From Rhodospirillaceae bacterium (GTDB lineage Bacteria > Pseudomonadota > Alphaproteobacteria > Rhodospirillales > Rhodospirillaceae), in contig NSIP01000002.1 in the NCBI GenBank assembly GCA_002737725.1, positions 166,028 through 230,027 of the forward strand: 64,000 nucleotides of DNA. Reading direction: 5' to 3'. The notes under the pieces were generated by a model. It was not told the DNA's origin and did no database searches. It saw nothing but the letters and a program-made list of their open reading frames with translations. Position 1 is the stretch's first letter; each line of letters starts with the position of its first letter. Shown here one piece after another: positions 1 to 7,619 of this stretch. A program made the position numbers and the translations under genes.

Positions 1-28
1 TTTTCCCACCATTAAATATGGACCACAG

Positions 29-715
29 ATGATCGACCTTTACTACTGGCCCACACCTAACGGCCACAAGATTCCGATTATGCTGGAAGAGTGCGGGCTC
101 GCGTACAAAACCCATCCGATCAATATGCTGAAGGGCGACCAGTTCGACCCGGCGTATTTGGCGCTCAATCCCAACAATAAAATTCCAACAATTGTTGATC
201 AGGATGGACCGGGCGGGAAGCCCTACAAGGTGTTCGAATCTGGCGCGATCCTGATGTACCTCGCTGAAAAGACCGGCATGTTCATGCCGCGCGAGATGGC
301 CGCGCGCTTTGAAGTTCTTCAATGGACTATTTTTCAAGTGGCCAACGTCGGGCCGATGTTCGGCCAATGTGGGCACTTCATGCAGTACGCGCCCAAGAAA
401 ATTCAATACGGCATTGATCGTTATCAGAACGAAACTAAACGCCTCTACCGGGTTATGGATAAACGTCTCAGCATCGTTCCGTATTTAGCGGGCGATTATT
501 CCATTGCCGATATGGCGACCTACCCGTGGGTGAAGATCAACCATTTCCACGACATCAACATTGACGAGTACCCCCATGTGAAACGCTGGCGCGAAGCCGT
601 CGGGTCGCGCCCCGCCGTTATCAAAGGCTGCGCGTTGTTGGAAGATGTGATGAAACTCGGCAACCCCGACAAAGAGGCGTTTGATAACTTGTTCAACAAG
701 CAAAAGACGGTGTAA
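29..715 (+). CDS. Nu-class glutathione S-transferase (YfcG/YghU-like)
   Basis: Cytosolic glutathione-dependent thiol/disulfide enzyme. The 228-residue protein has an N-terminal thioredoxin-fold half (about 1-85) with the TPNGHK turn (T9, N11, the positions that matter in YfcG in place of a catalytic Tyr/Ser), the cis-proline stretch NNKIP (49-53) and the ES pair (70-71) that holds the glutathione gamma-glutamyl group. An all-helical C-terminal half with SIADMATYPW follows. Length and motifs fit YfcG-type enzymes throughout. ATG is the only reasonable start, without a strong ribosome site. The window edge is 28 bases upstream, so its operon is unseen; it converges with the next gene. The physiological substrate is unknown. 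Confidence 0.9.
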   Translation: MIDLYYWPTPNGHKIPIMLEECGLAYKTHPINMLKGDQFDPAYLALNPNNKIPTIVDQDGPGGKPYKVFESGAILMYLAEKTGMFMPREMAARFEVLQWTIFQVANVGPMFGQCGHFMQYAPKKIQYGIDRYQNETKRLYRVMDKRLSIVPYLAGDYSIADMATYPWVKINHFHDINIDEYPHVKRWREAVGSRPAVIKGCALLEDVMKLGNPDKEAFDNLFNKQKTV

Positions 716-748
716 CCCCAAACGCCATCGAGGATGGCGGCGTGGGTG

Positions 749-1975
749 TTACGGCTCATTGGGGTCGCGGATACTCAGTTTAAATCCGGACATTCGGATT
801 CTATCCATCACCTGCTTGGCATGGTCCTCGTCGCGGGTTTCCAGCGTAATGCCCAGCCGAGCCGAGCTGGCTGACAAATCCATGGCAAAGCGCGAGTGAA
901 TCACTTCCATCACATTCGCGCCCTCTTCGGCGCAAATACCGCTGACGGCGTGCAGTTGGCCTGGCTTGTCGGGCATTTCGATATTCAAGGTCAGCACTTT
1001 TTTCTCGCGGACCAGGTCGCGCATCAACACCGACGACAACATGCGCGCATCGACGTTAGCGCCTGAAATCACCAAGCCCACAGTCTTGCCCTCGAACATG
1101 TCGCGATATTCCAGTAGCGCCGCCAAGGGTGCCGCGCCAGCACCTTCTGTCACGGTTTTGCCGCGTGTGGCCAGCATGGCGACCGCACGCTCGATGCTAG
1201 TTTCGCTCACGGTCACCACGCTGCGTACATGAGCGCGCACGATGGGCGCTGACACCGCGCCAGCCGTCACCACGGCAATGCCTTCGGCCATGGTTGAACC
1301 ACCGCAGGGAAGTTTGCGGCCCTGAACCGCATTACTCATGGACGGGTAAAGCTCAGGCTCCACGCCGATAATGTCGATGGTGGGCTTCACAGCTTTGGCG
1401 GCCAACGCAATCCCGGCAATCATGCCGCCGCCGCCGATGGGAACGACGATGGTATCCAACTCGGGCACGGCGTCCAGCATCTCAAAACCAATCGTGCCTT
1501 GGCCCGCAATCACGTCGGGATCATTGTAGAGGTGAATGAACGTGATGCCGCGCTCGGTGGCCAACTTCTCGGCAAAGGCCGAGGCTTCGACCAGGGACTC
1601 GCCTTCCAGCAGCACCGTTGCGCCGTAATCACGCGTCTTGCGAATTTTCATGAAGGGCGTGCCCTTGGGCATGACGATGGTGGCCGGAATTCCCAGCCGC
1701 CCAGCGTGATAGGCCACGCCTTGCGCGTGGTTGCCCGCCGACATGGCAATCACGCCGGCTTTTTTTTGCGCATCATTCAGCGTGGTGATTTTTGCCAGCG
1801 CCCCGCGCACCTTGAAGGCGCCGGTATGCTGTAGGTTCTCAAGCTTGAGGTAAACGTGCGCACCGGTGGCTTGGCTCAGCGCCTGACTAAAAACCGTGGG
1901 CGTGACGATGATGTGTCCTGCGATACGCTCGCGCGCGGCGCGGACGGACTGGGCAGTCAATGGTGATGGAGACAT
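749..1975 (-). CDS. ilvA: Threonine ammonia-lyase with C-terminal ACT domain
   Basis: PLP enzyme that deaminates L-threonine (and often serine) to 2-oxobutanoate and ammonia; first step of isoleucine synthesis or a catabolic threonine dehydratase. The fold-type II catalytic domain spans about 1-320 with the PLP lysine in GAFKVRGA (K55) and the glycine-rich phosphate cup PIGGGGMIAG. A single ACT domain fills the last ~80 residues, beginning near LNIEMPDKPGQLH. The ATG at 1975 is chosen because AGGA lies about 9 bases upstream; an in-frame TTG 36 bases earlier would add a 12-residue tail lacking family resemblance. It lies downstream of the FkbM gene on the same strand, after a hairpin. One ACT domain is the form common to catabolic and short biosynthetic enzymes, so feedback by isoleucine cannot be judged. 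Confidence 0.93.
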   Translation of the reverse strand: MSPSPLTAQSVRAARERIAGHIIVTPTVFSQALSQATGAHVYLKLENLQHTGAFKVRGALAKITTLNDAQKKAGVIAMSAGNHAQGVAYHAGRLGIPATIVMPKGTPFMKIRKTRDYGATVLLEGESLVEASAFAEKLATERGITFIHLYNDPDVIAGQGTIGFEMLDAVPELDTIVVPIGGGGMIAGIALAAKAVKPTIDIIGVEPELYPSMSNAVQGRKLPCGGSTMAEGIAVVTAGAVSAPIVRAHVRSVVTVSETSIERAVAMLATRGKTVTEGAGAAPLAALLEYRDMFEGKTVGLVISGANVDARMLSSVLMRDLVREKKVLTLNIEMPDKPGQLHAVSGICAEEGANVMEVIHSRFAMDLSASSARLGITLETRDEDHAKQVMDRIRMSGFKLSIRDPNEP

Positions 1976-2029
1976 AACGACGGCATCCTGTAAGAAAAAG
2001 GAGATAAGCAAAACGCAAATAATCGCAGG

Positions 2030-2053
2030 CCGATTCTCAGGCTAGAGAATCGG
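2030..2053 (-). terminator. Perfect 9-bp hairpin between the FkbM and threonine ammonia-lyase genes
   Basis: CCGATTCTC and GAGAATCGG pair perfectly around the six-base loop AGGCTA. Read on the minus strand it sits about 104 bases after the FkbM stop codon and 55 bases before the ilvA start. No immediate U-run follows, so it is either a weak or Rho-assisted terminator, an RNA-stabilising or leader stem for ilvA, or a protein-binding dyad. Confidence 0.45.
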
Positions 2054-2156
2054 GGCGGTAATTCGGATGCTCATCATTCGCCGTGTCATGCTTAGGGATT
2101 TAGCAGGTTATCCACAGGTGAGCAAGACTCGTGGTCTGATTCTCACATACGCTCCA

Positions 2157-2921
2157 CTAGGCGCGTGGCTTAAATATAAAATTCTGTACATAGCCTGGTT
2201 GCCCGCGTCGCGCACGATGGTCGGACTCGGGGTCGAACTCGGCAATAGGGCGCAAGGCGCCGTCGCGCACAAAAAACACATCGGCATTCAAAACGCCCAT
2301 CTCCGCCAAGCATTCTTCAATGGGTCGCTTGCGATGCCATTCTTCAATTTCAATCATCAGTGTCGGCTTTTCACGGCGCACGGTTTCTAACATGCCGCGC
2401 ACTGCGGAAGCTTCAAAGCCCTCCACATCCATCTTGATAAACCCGACGTTTATAAAATTGTAGAAGTCGAGCGTGTGCGCCGCGATGGGCACAGTCGTAA
2501 AACCGAATGGCGCGGTCTTTTTATTTTGATCTAACGAGGCGCCTTGGTTTGTGAACCCCGCTTTGTTGTAACTCGGAATTACCAATTCCGCTGTGCCATT
2601 GGAATCTGAAACCGCCACGTTGTAGGCCTTCGCGTTTGCGGGCAGCGCGCGGGTGAGCAGCGGAAACATTTTGGGGTGGGGCTCAAAGGCATGAACCTCA
2701 GGGCACAACTTCGCCAACGAATGGGTGTACACGCCCTTGTTTGCGCCGATGTCGATGGCGATTTTGGTTCGGTCGACCAACTGGGGCAGAATATTAAATT
2801 CGCTTTCGCCGCGTCGGGCGTAGCGACGCAATAATCGCCACATATAAAGTTGGGGCGGAATCAAATTGTATTTGATCCACTCTTCCCATGAGTACTGTGA
2901 TTTGTAGGCGGGCGATGTCAT
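2157..2921 (-). CDS. FkbM-family SAM-dependent methyltransferase
   Basis: Predicted O-methyltransferase of the FkbM family, members of which methylate sugars, polyketides or fatty-acid-derived hydroxyls. The 254-residue protein carries SAM motif I as DIGANKGVYT (57-66), the acidic ribose-binding motif in FEPHPKM, and the family's conserved FIKMDVEGFE segment near the middle. The leading ~45 residues are rich in W, Y and R and are not part of the core. ATG start with no clear Shine-Dalgarno sequence. The polysaccharide genes 14 kb away could supply an acceptor, but that link is speculative. Confidence 0.85.
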   Translation of the reverse strand: MTSPAYKSQYSWEEWIKYNLIPPQLYMWRLLRRYARRGESEFNILPQLVDRTKIAIDIGANKGVYTHSLAKLCPEVHAFEPHPKMFPLLTRALPANAKAYNVAVSDSNGTAELVIPSYNKAGFTNQGASLDQNKKTAPFGFTTVPIAAHTLDFYNFINVGFIKMDVEGFEASAVRGMLETVRREKPTLMIEIEEWHRKRPIEECLAEMGVLNADVFFVRDGALRPIAEFDPESDHRARRGQPGYVQNFIFKPRA

Positions 2922-3135
2922 TTAGTTTGATATCACGATTGATTGGGCTAGTGGAGCGGATCTGATATTCACTATCCTAGTCGCGGCGGAACTGATAAGC
3001 GAATGTCAGATCCAAAGTTCCACTAAACATTTTAAGTCTCGTGTGGTTTTTTGATTAGAATTTCCTATAAGTGCGCGCAGCGAAATCCTAGGAACTTCAA
3101 ATCCACCACATGAGTGAAACACCGCACAAAGCGCC

Positions 3136-4038
3136 ATGTCTGCTTCCCCATCCTTCCACCGCGACAACCGCCCCCTGGGTGTGGCCTTGATGCTTCTGGG
3201 GGCCTTGGTCATGACGGCGACCGACGCGGGAGGTAAATGGGTCATGGTCCAAGATTATCATGTGGCGCAACTCAATTTCGTGCGCGGGTTTTTTGCGCTG
3301 CTCATCCTCGCCCCCACGGCGCTGAGTGAGGGCGGTTTTGCCGCCTTGCGGACCAAACGTCCCATCGCGCACGGTTTGCGATCGGTGCTGCTCGTTTGCT
3401 TGGCTTACACGTGGTTCTTTGGACTAACGACTTTGCCGTTGTCTGAGGCGACCGCCATCGCCCTGTGCGCGCCCTTGTGCATGACAGCACTGTCGGTTGT
3501 GTTGCTGGGTGACAAAGTGGGATTGATAGGCTGGGGCGCGGTGTTGCTGGGCTTTGTTGGGATGCTGTTTATCATCAGGCCAGGCACGACGATGTTCGAG
3601 CCAATGTTTCTGCTGCCTGCCTTTGCCGCCGTTGGTTACGCAACGTACATGGTGACCAATCGCATGCTCAGTGCCACCGAGTCCGTTACGTCGATTACTC
3701 TTTATCCGCAATTGGGCATATTGTTTGTATCGGCGGTGTGGGCACCGTTAGTATGGCAAGATCTGACGTGGCCGGCCTTCTTGGGAATGGCATTCACAGG
3801 CACGGCGGCGGGGATCGGCCATTTGTTGCTGACCTATGCATTCCGATATGCTTCGCCGTCCGTTCTGGCCCCGCTCGATTACACCGCGCTCGTGTGGGCC
3901 ACGATCTTTGGGTATGTGCTCTTTGCGCAATTGCCCGATGTGACGGCATGGGCAGGCATGGCGCTGATTGTCGCCGCAGGACTGATCGTGATCTATCGCG
4001 AAGCCATGGCCCCGCGTGTGAAGGCTGCCTCAGTGTGA
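3136..4038 (+). CDS. EamA/DMT-family inner-membrane transporter
   Basis: Ten-helix permease of the drug/metabolite transporter superfamily, 300 residues, usual length. Two EamA repeats can be seen: about 15-145 and 155-290, each with small-residue-rich helices; the second ends in the characteristic APLDYTALVWATIFGYVLF stretch. Members move amino acids, purines or metabolites, mostly outward; the substrate cannot be read from sequence. ATG start without a good ribosome site. It converges with and overlaps by 9 bases the TRAP receptor gene on the other strand. Confidence 0.88.
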   Translation: MSASPSFHRDNRPLGVALMLLGALVMTATDAGGKWVMVQDYHVAQLNFVRGFFALLILAPTALSEGGFAALRTKRPIAHGLRSVLLVCLAYTWFFGLTTLPLSEATAIALCAPLCMTALSVVLLGDKVGLIGWGAVLLGFVGMLFIIRPGTTMFEPMFLLPAFAAVGYATYMVTNRMLSATESVTSITLYPQLGILFVSAVWAPLVWQDLTWPAFLGMAFTGTAAGIGHLLLTYAFRYASPSVLAPLDYTALVWATIFGYVLFAQLPDVTAWAGMALIVAAGLIVIYREAMAPRVKAASV

Positions 4039-5079
4039 GGCCGCAAAGGCGCGTTTGCCCTCAAGAATCAGGTCATAAAACTCCTGAGCACGGCCGCCGA
4101 TGTGTTCAATCAATTTGGCGGTGTTGAGTTTCGTTGCCTCGCGCCATTTTGCGCGCTGTTCAGGCGTTAACACATGAACTGTTACTCCAATTGTGGCCAG
4201 CCGCGACATTTCCTGGTCGTACAGCTTCGCTGCTTCAGCGCGCTGCTCCGCTAACGTCTGATAACTGGTCAGCACAATCTCGCGCTGGTCGTCCGGTAAT
4301 TTATCGAGCCACGCTTTGTTGAAAACGCTCGAGCCCGAGGCGCGGCTGTGCTCGGTGAGCGTGAAGTGCGGCGCATAGTGGGTTTCGCCGCCGCGCGCAT
4401 AAAGCACTAGAGGCGTCTCGCCGCCCTCGACCAATCCGGTTTGCAAGCTGGTGACCAGCTCGGTGCGTTGCATGTGAATCACATCAGCCCCCACGGCCTC
4501 CAGAAACATTTGCGATGTTTCAGAGGGTAAGGCGCGCATACGGTAATTTTTTGTGTCGGCCGGGCTTAGCAGCGGCTTCTTGCCGTAGATGTTGGTCCAG
4601 CCCACGTCCTGAAATTCGTGCAACACCACGCCCTTTTGGGCGGTCATCTCGACCAGTGGTTTTTTCAAGAAGTTGTCCAACACAAAATGGGCTTCAGCCT
4701 CTGAGTCGAACAGATAAGGCGCGGCCATCAGCGCATATTCGGGCACGAGGCGCGACATACTGGCTTCACCGAAGCTCGAGATTTGAATGCGGTTGCGCAG
4801 CAGCGCGTTCATCATGCCGTCTTCGCCACCGGTCTCGCCGCGAATCAACAGTTTGATGCCAATTTTGCCGCCGCTTTTGGCGGCTATCGTTTTGCCGTAG
4901 CCGTTCCAAATCAGATCACCAATATCCCCAGGCGCCGAAGCCGCACCCGCCGTGCCGATAATCACAGCGCCTTTGGGCGGCTCGAATGGAGTCTGCGAAT
5001 GGCTTTCGCTGGGGACTGATAGAATCACCAAGATCAGCACGGCCAGTGCGGCGATAAAGTACCAACCAAGGGACGGCAT
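4030..5079 (-). CDS. TRAP transporter solute-binding protein (DctP family), orphan
   Basis: Periplasmic receptor of a TRAP carboxylate transporter. Residues 1-29 form a signal peptide with a long hydrophobic core (Ala/Leu/Val) ending near ESHSQ. The mature part has the DctP-family fold signs, including the substrate-carboxylate arginine region YRMRALPS (R180, R182) and the Q-T-G-L-V-E-G-G-E hinge stretch. 349 residues is normal. No small (DctQ) or large (DctM) membrane subunit lies in the window, so it must work with distant subunits or serve as a stand-alone sensor or scavenger. It is divergent from the alcohol dehydrogenase operon, whose substrates it might help to import (inference). GAGGA about 9 bases upstream supports the ATG. 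Confidence 0.88.
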   Translation of the reverse strand: MPSLGWYFIAALAVLILVILSVPSESHSQTPFEPPKGAVIIGTAGAASAPGDIGDLIWNGYGKTIAAKSGGKIGIKLLIRGETGGEDGMMNALLRNRIQISSFGEASMSRLVPEYALMAAPYLFDSEAEAHFVLDNFLKKPLVEMTAQKGVVLHEFQDVGWTNIYGKKPLLSPADTKNYRMRALPSETSQMFLEAVGADVIHMQRTELVTSLQTGLVEGGETPLVLYARGGETHYAPHFTLTEHSRASGSSVFNKAWLDKLPDDQREIVLTSYQTLAEQRAEAAKLYDQEMSRLATIGVTVHVLTPEQRAKWREATKLNTAKLIEHIGGRAQEFYDLILEGKRAFAASH

Positions 5080-5191
5080 TGGGGAGGGTCCTCACAAATC
5101 AAAACGCCCGCAGTGTGTACACGTTTTTCCGACGCCTTGGCAGCGGCTGGTGAACCTTTAAGATGAGAAATCTCAGAGAAGGGGTTTTGCC

Positions 5192-6319
5192 ATGCGGATT
5201 CGTGCTGCCGTTTTACATCAGATGGGTGCTCTGCCGCCTTACGCACAGTCTCAGCCGCTGAAGATTGAAGAACTGGAACTAGACGCGCCCGGCGAGGGCG
5301 AGGTTTTGGTGAAGATCAAAGCCGCCGGTCTGTGTCACTCCGATCTTTCAGTCATTGAAGGCACGCGCCCGCGCCCCACGCCCATGGCCTTGGGCCACGA
5401 GGCCGCAGGCATCGTCGCGGGGCTTGGCGCAGGGGTGAAAGAATTTGCGATCGGCGATCATGTGGTGCTGGTGTTCGTGCCCAGTTGCGGGCATTGCATT
5501 CCGTGCGCCGAAGGGCGCCCCGCTTTGTGCGAACCCGCAGTCGTGACCAATACGGCAGGCACGCTGGCTTCGGGGGCGCGCCGCCTCAGCAAAAACGGCA
5601 CGCCGATTCACCATCATCTCGGTGTGTCAGGGTTTGCCGATCATGCCGTCGTCAGCCGCCATTCACTGGTGAAGGTGGACAAGTCACTTCCCTTTGATGA
5701 AGCCGCACTCTTCGGTTGCGCTGTCATTACGGGCGTGGGGGCTGTGTTGAATACCTCGCGTGTCAAAGCTGGCGCGCGGGTTGCGGTGATCGGTCTTGGC
5801 GGTGTCGGACTTAACAGCCTACTTGGTGCGCAGGTGGCCGGTGCACGCCAGATTGTCGCGATTGATTTGCGCGAAGATAAGCTTGCCCTCGCCAAACAAT
5901 TGGGGGCGACACATACGTTTAATGCCTCCGATCCAGACGTGGTCAATTTGGTCAAAGCGGCCACCAACGGCGGTGTCGATTACGCCTTCGAAATGGCGGG
6001 CTCGATCCCGGCGTTGGAACTGGCCTGGAAAATCACGCGTCGTGGCGGCGAAACCGTGACCGCAGGGTTGCCGCATCCACAAAAAACCATGTCTTTTGCG
6101 CCTGTTCAACTGGTCGGTGAGGAGCGCACACTCAAAGGCTCGTATTTGGGCAGTTGTGTGCCGGTGCGCGACATTCCCATCTACATTGACCTTTATCGCG
6201 CCGGCAAGCTGCCCGTCGACCGCCTGATGAGTGACCGGATTAAACTCGACGACATCAACGCCGCCTTCGATAAGCTGGCCTCAGGGGCCACGGTGCGACA
6301 AGTGGTGATGTTCGACTAG
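5192..6319 (+). CDS. Zinc-dependent alcohol dehydrogenase (medium-chain, class III-like)
   Basis: NAD(P)-dependent alcohol/aldehyde oxidoreductase of the MDR superfamily, 375 residues. Catalytic zinc ligands are visible as C48 (LCHSD) and the GHE of positions 68-70. The structural zinc is held by C99, C102, C105 and C113 in the CGHC-IPC-...-LC loop, and the dinucleotide motif is GLGGVG. The ribosome site AGAAGGGG lies 7 bases before the ATG. It opens a co-directional run with the M24 enzyme (18 bases downstream) and the two ThDP enzymes. An operon that oxidises an alcohol and then splits or decarboxylates the product is plausible but unproven. Confidence 0.92.
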   Translation: MRIRAAVLHQMGALPPYAQSQPLKIEELELDAPGEGEVLVKIKAAGLCHSDLSVIEGTRPRPTPMALGHEAAGIVAGLGAGVKEFAIGDHVVLVFVPSCGHCIPCAEGRPALCEPAVVTNTAGTLASGARRLSKNGTPIHHHLGVSGFADHAVVSRHSLVKVDKSLPFDEAALFGCAVITGVGAVLNTSRVKAGARVAVIGLGGVGLNSLLGAQVAGARQIVAIDLREDKLALAKQLGATHTFNASDPDVVNLVKAATNGGVDYAFEMAGSIPALELAWKITRRGGETVTAGLPHPQKTMSFAPVQLVGEERTLKGSYLGSCVPVRDIPIYIDLYRAGKLPVDRLMSDRIKLDDINAAFDKLASGATVRQVVMFD

Positions 6320-6337
6320 GTTTCAGGTGGTGTAAGC

Positions 6338-7615
6338 ATGTTAATCAATAAGCCGCGCGCCTATGAGATTCTGGATAAGCACAAGCTCGATGGGCTGATC
6401 GCTGCCAATGCAGTGAACGTGTACTACCTCACCGATTATTGGGGCCCGTTCATGAACATGCTACGGCCCTTCTATAATTACGCCATGTTTCCGCGCCGCG
6501 AGAATGCGCCGGCCGCGCTGATCGGCTCAGCGGTCGAGTTTCAACGTTTACACGAAACGCCTGACGCGACCTGGGTTGAAAATGTGTGCGCGTATTCACA
6601 CCCAACAACGTTTGATCGGCGTGATTTTGATCCGGACACTGAAGACCCCGAAGCCGTGCAAGAAGGCCTGAAGTGGCCTGTGCGCGAAAGCACGTTGACT
6701 GAGGCTGATCATGTTTTCATCGCGCGCATGGAAACCTATCGGGGCAGATACTCCGTCAATGCAATCTATGGGCTGAAGAAGGCAATCAAAGACGCAGGCC
6801 TCGAGAACGGCACCTTCGCCGTGGATGATCCGCGCGTGATCACGTGGCTGCACGAGATCGGCCTGAAGCACGTCAAGGGCGTCGAAGGAACACAAATTTT
6901 CCGCGACATTCGGATGATCAAGTCCGAGATTGAACTTACGATCATTCGCAAGGCCGCCGAGATGAACGAGATCGCTGTCAATGCGGCCATCGCCTCCTTG
7001 TATGTTGGTCAACCCCAAGACGAACTCGAGATTATTTTTAATACGGAGTTGGCCAAGCGTGGCGGCAAGGGGCGCTATTTATCCACGGGCACGCGCGGCC
7101 AACGCAAGTCGCGCATTCAAAAAGATCAACTCGTCACGTTCGACGGCCTGGCCGAATACAAGCACTACTGCGCCGACATGGGTCGCACGGCCATTTGCGG
7201 AACGCCAACCGATGAAATGCTGCTGCGCAATCAAGCCATGAAGGTCGGTTGCGACATCGCTTATGGCATGATCAAGCCGGGCGTGACGGGTCGCGCAGTG
7301 ACGGAAGCGGTGATTGACGGCATGAAGAAAGCGGGCTTTCCGGGGTTTGTGATTTGCACACCCCATAGCGTGGGGCTGGAGCATACAGATCATCCATTGC
7401 CCATTGGCCCGCAGTTGCCCGGGAGCCAAGGTGCATTTGTGTTTTTAGAGAACATGGTGTTCACCATCGACATGCCCTATTACGAAATCGGCTGGGGCAA
7501 TATGCATTTGGAGGATCTTATTCGCGTCACCGCAACGGGCATTGAACCGCTGAACAGTTGTGATGTGAGCTTGCGGATTGTTCCCGACAAGGGCCTGCCG
7601 CGCGCAGCAGAATAA
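6338..7615 (+). CDS. M24-family metalloenzyme (Xaa-Pro peptidase / creatinase-like)
   Basis: Pita-bread-fold enzyme: either a proline-specific peptidase or a creatinase-like C-N hydrolase. The N-terminal creatinase domain covers about 1-190 and the catalytic domain 195-420. All five dinuclear-metal ligand positions can be placed: D269 (TFDG), D280 (CADMGRT), H343 (PHSVGLE), E371 (LENMVFTID) and E392 (HLEDLIRV). True creatinase keeps the fold but loses metal ligands, so retention argues for a metallo-hydrolase. AGGTGGTG precedes the ATG. It sits between an alcohol dehydrogenase and two ThDP enzymes, a metabolic rather than proteolytic neighbourhood; a dehydratase or lyase role on a small substrate (as in DddP) is a real alternative. 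Confidence 0.88.
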   Translation: MLINKPRAYEILDKHKLDGLIAANAVNVYYLTDYWGPFMNMLRPFYNYAMFPRRENAPAALIGSAVEFQRLHETPDATWVENVCAYSHPTTFDRRDFDPDTEDPEAVQEGLKWPVRESTLTEADHVFIARMETYRGRYSVNAIYGLKKAIKDAGLENGTFAVDDPRVITWLHEIGLKHVKGVEGTQIFRDIRMIKSEIELTIIRKAAEMNEIAVNAAIASLYVGQPQDELEIIFNTELAKRGGKGRYLSTGTRGQRKSRIQKDQLVTFDGLAEYKHYCADMGRTAICGTPTDEMLLRNQAMKVGCDIAYGMIKPGVTGRAVTEAVIDGMKKAGFPGFVICTPHSVGLEHTDHPLPIGPQLPGSQGAFVFLENMVFTIDMPYYEIGWGNMHLEDLIRVTATGIEPLNSCDVSLRIVPDKGLPRAAE

Positions 7616-7619
7616 CCCC

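Noticed and set aside
2108..2116. Perfect DnaA box TTATCCACA
   Set aside because: A single copy with no further boxes, no AT-rich unwinding element and no dnaA/dnaN/gyrB neighbours; a nine-base match is expected about once in such a window by chance.
2067..2390. 107-codon plus-strand frame running into the 3' end of the FkbM gene
   Set aside because: It is antisense to conserved FkbM sequence and has no family resemblance or ribosome site.
5115..5122. Palindrome GTGTACAC between the TRAP receptor and alcohol dehydrogenase genes
   Set aside because: Only 8 bases, not extended by flanking symmetry and no second copy in the gap; too short to call an operator.
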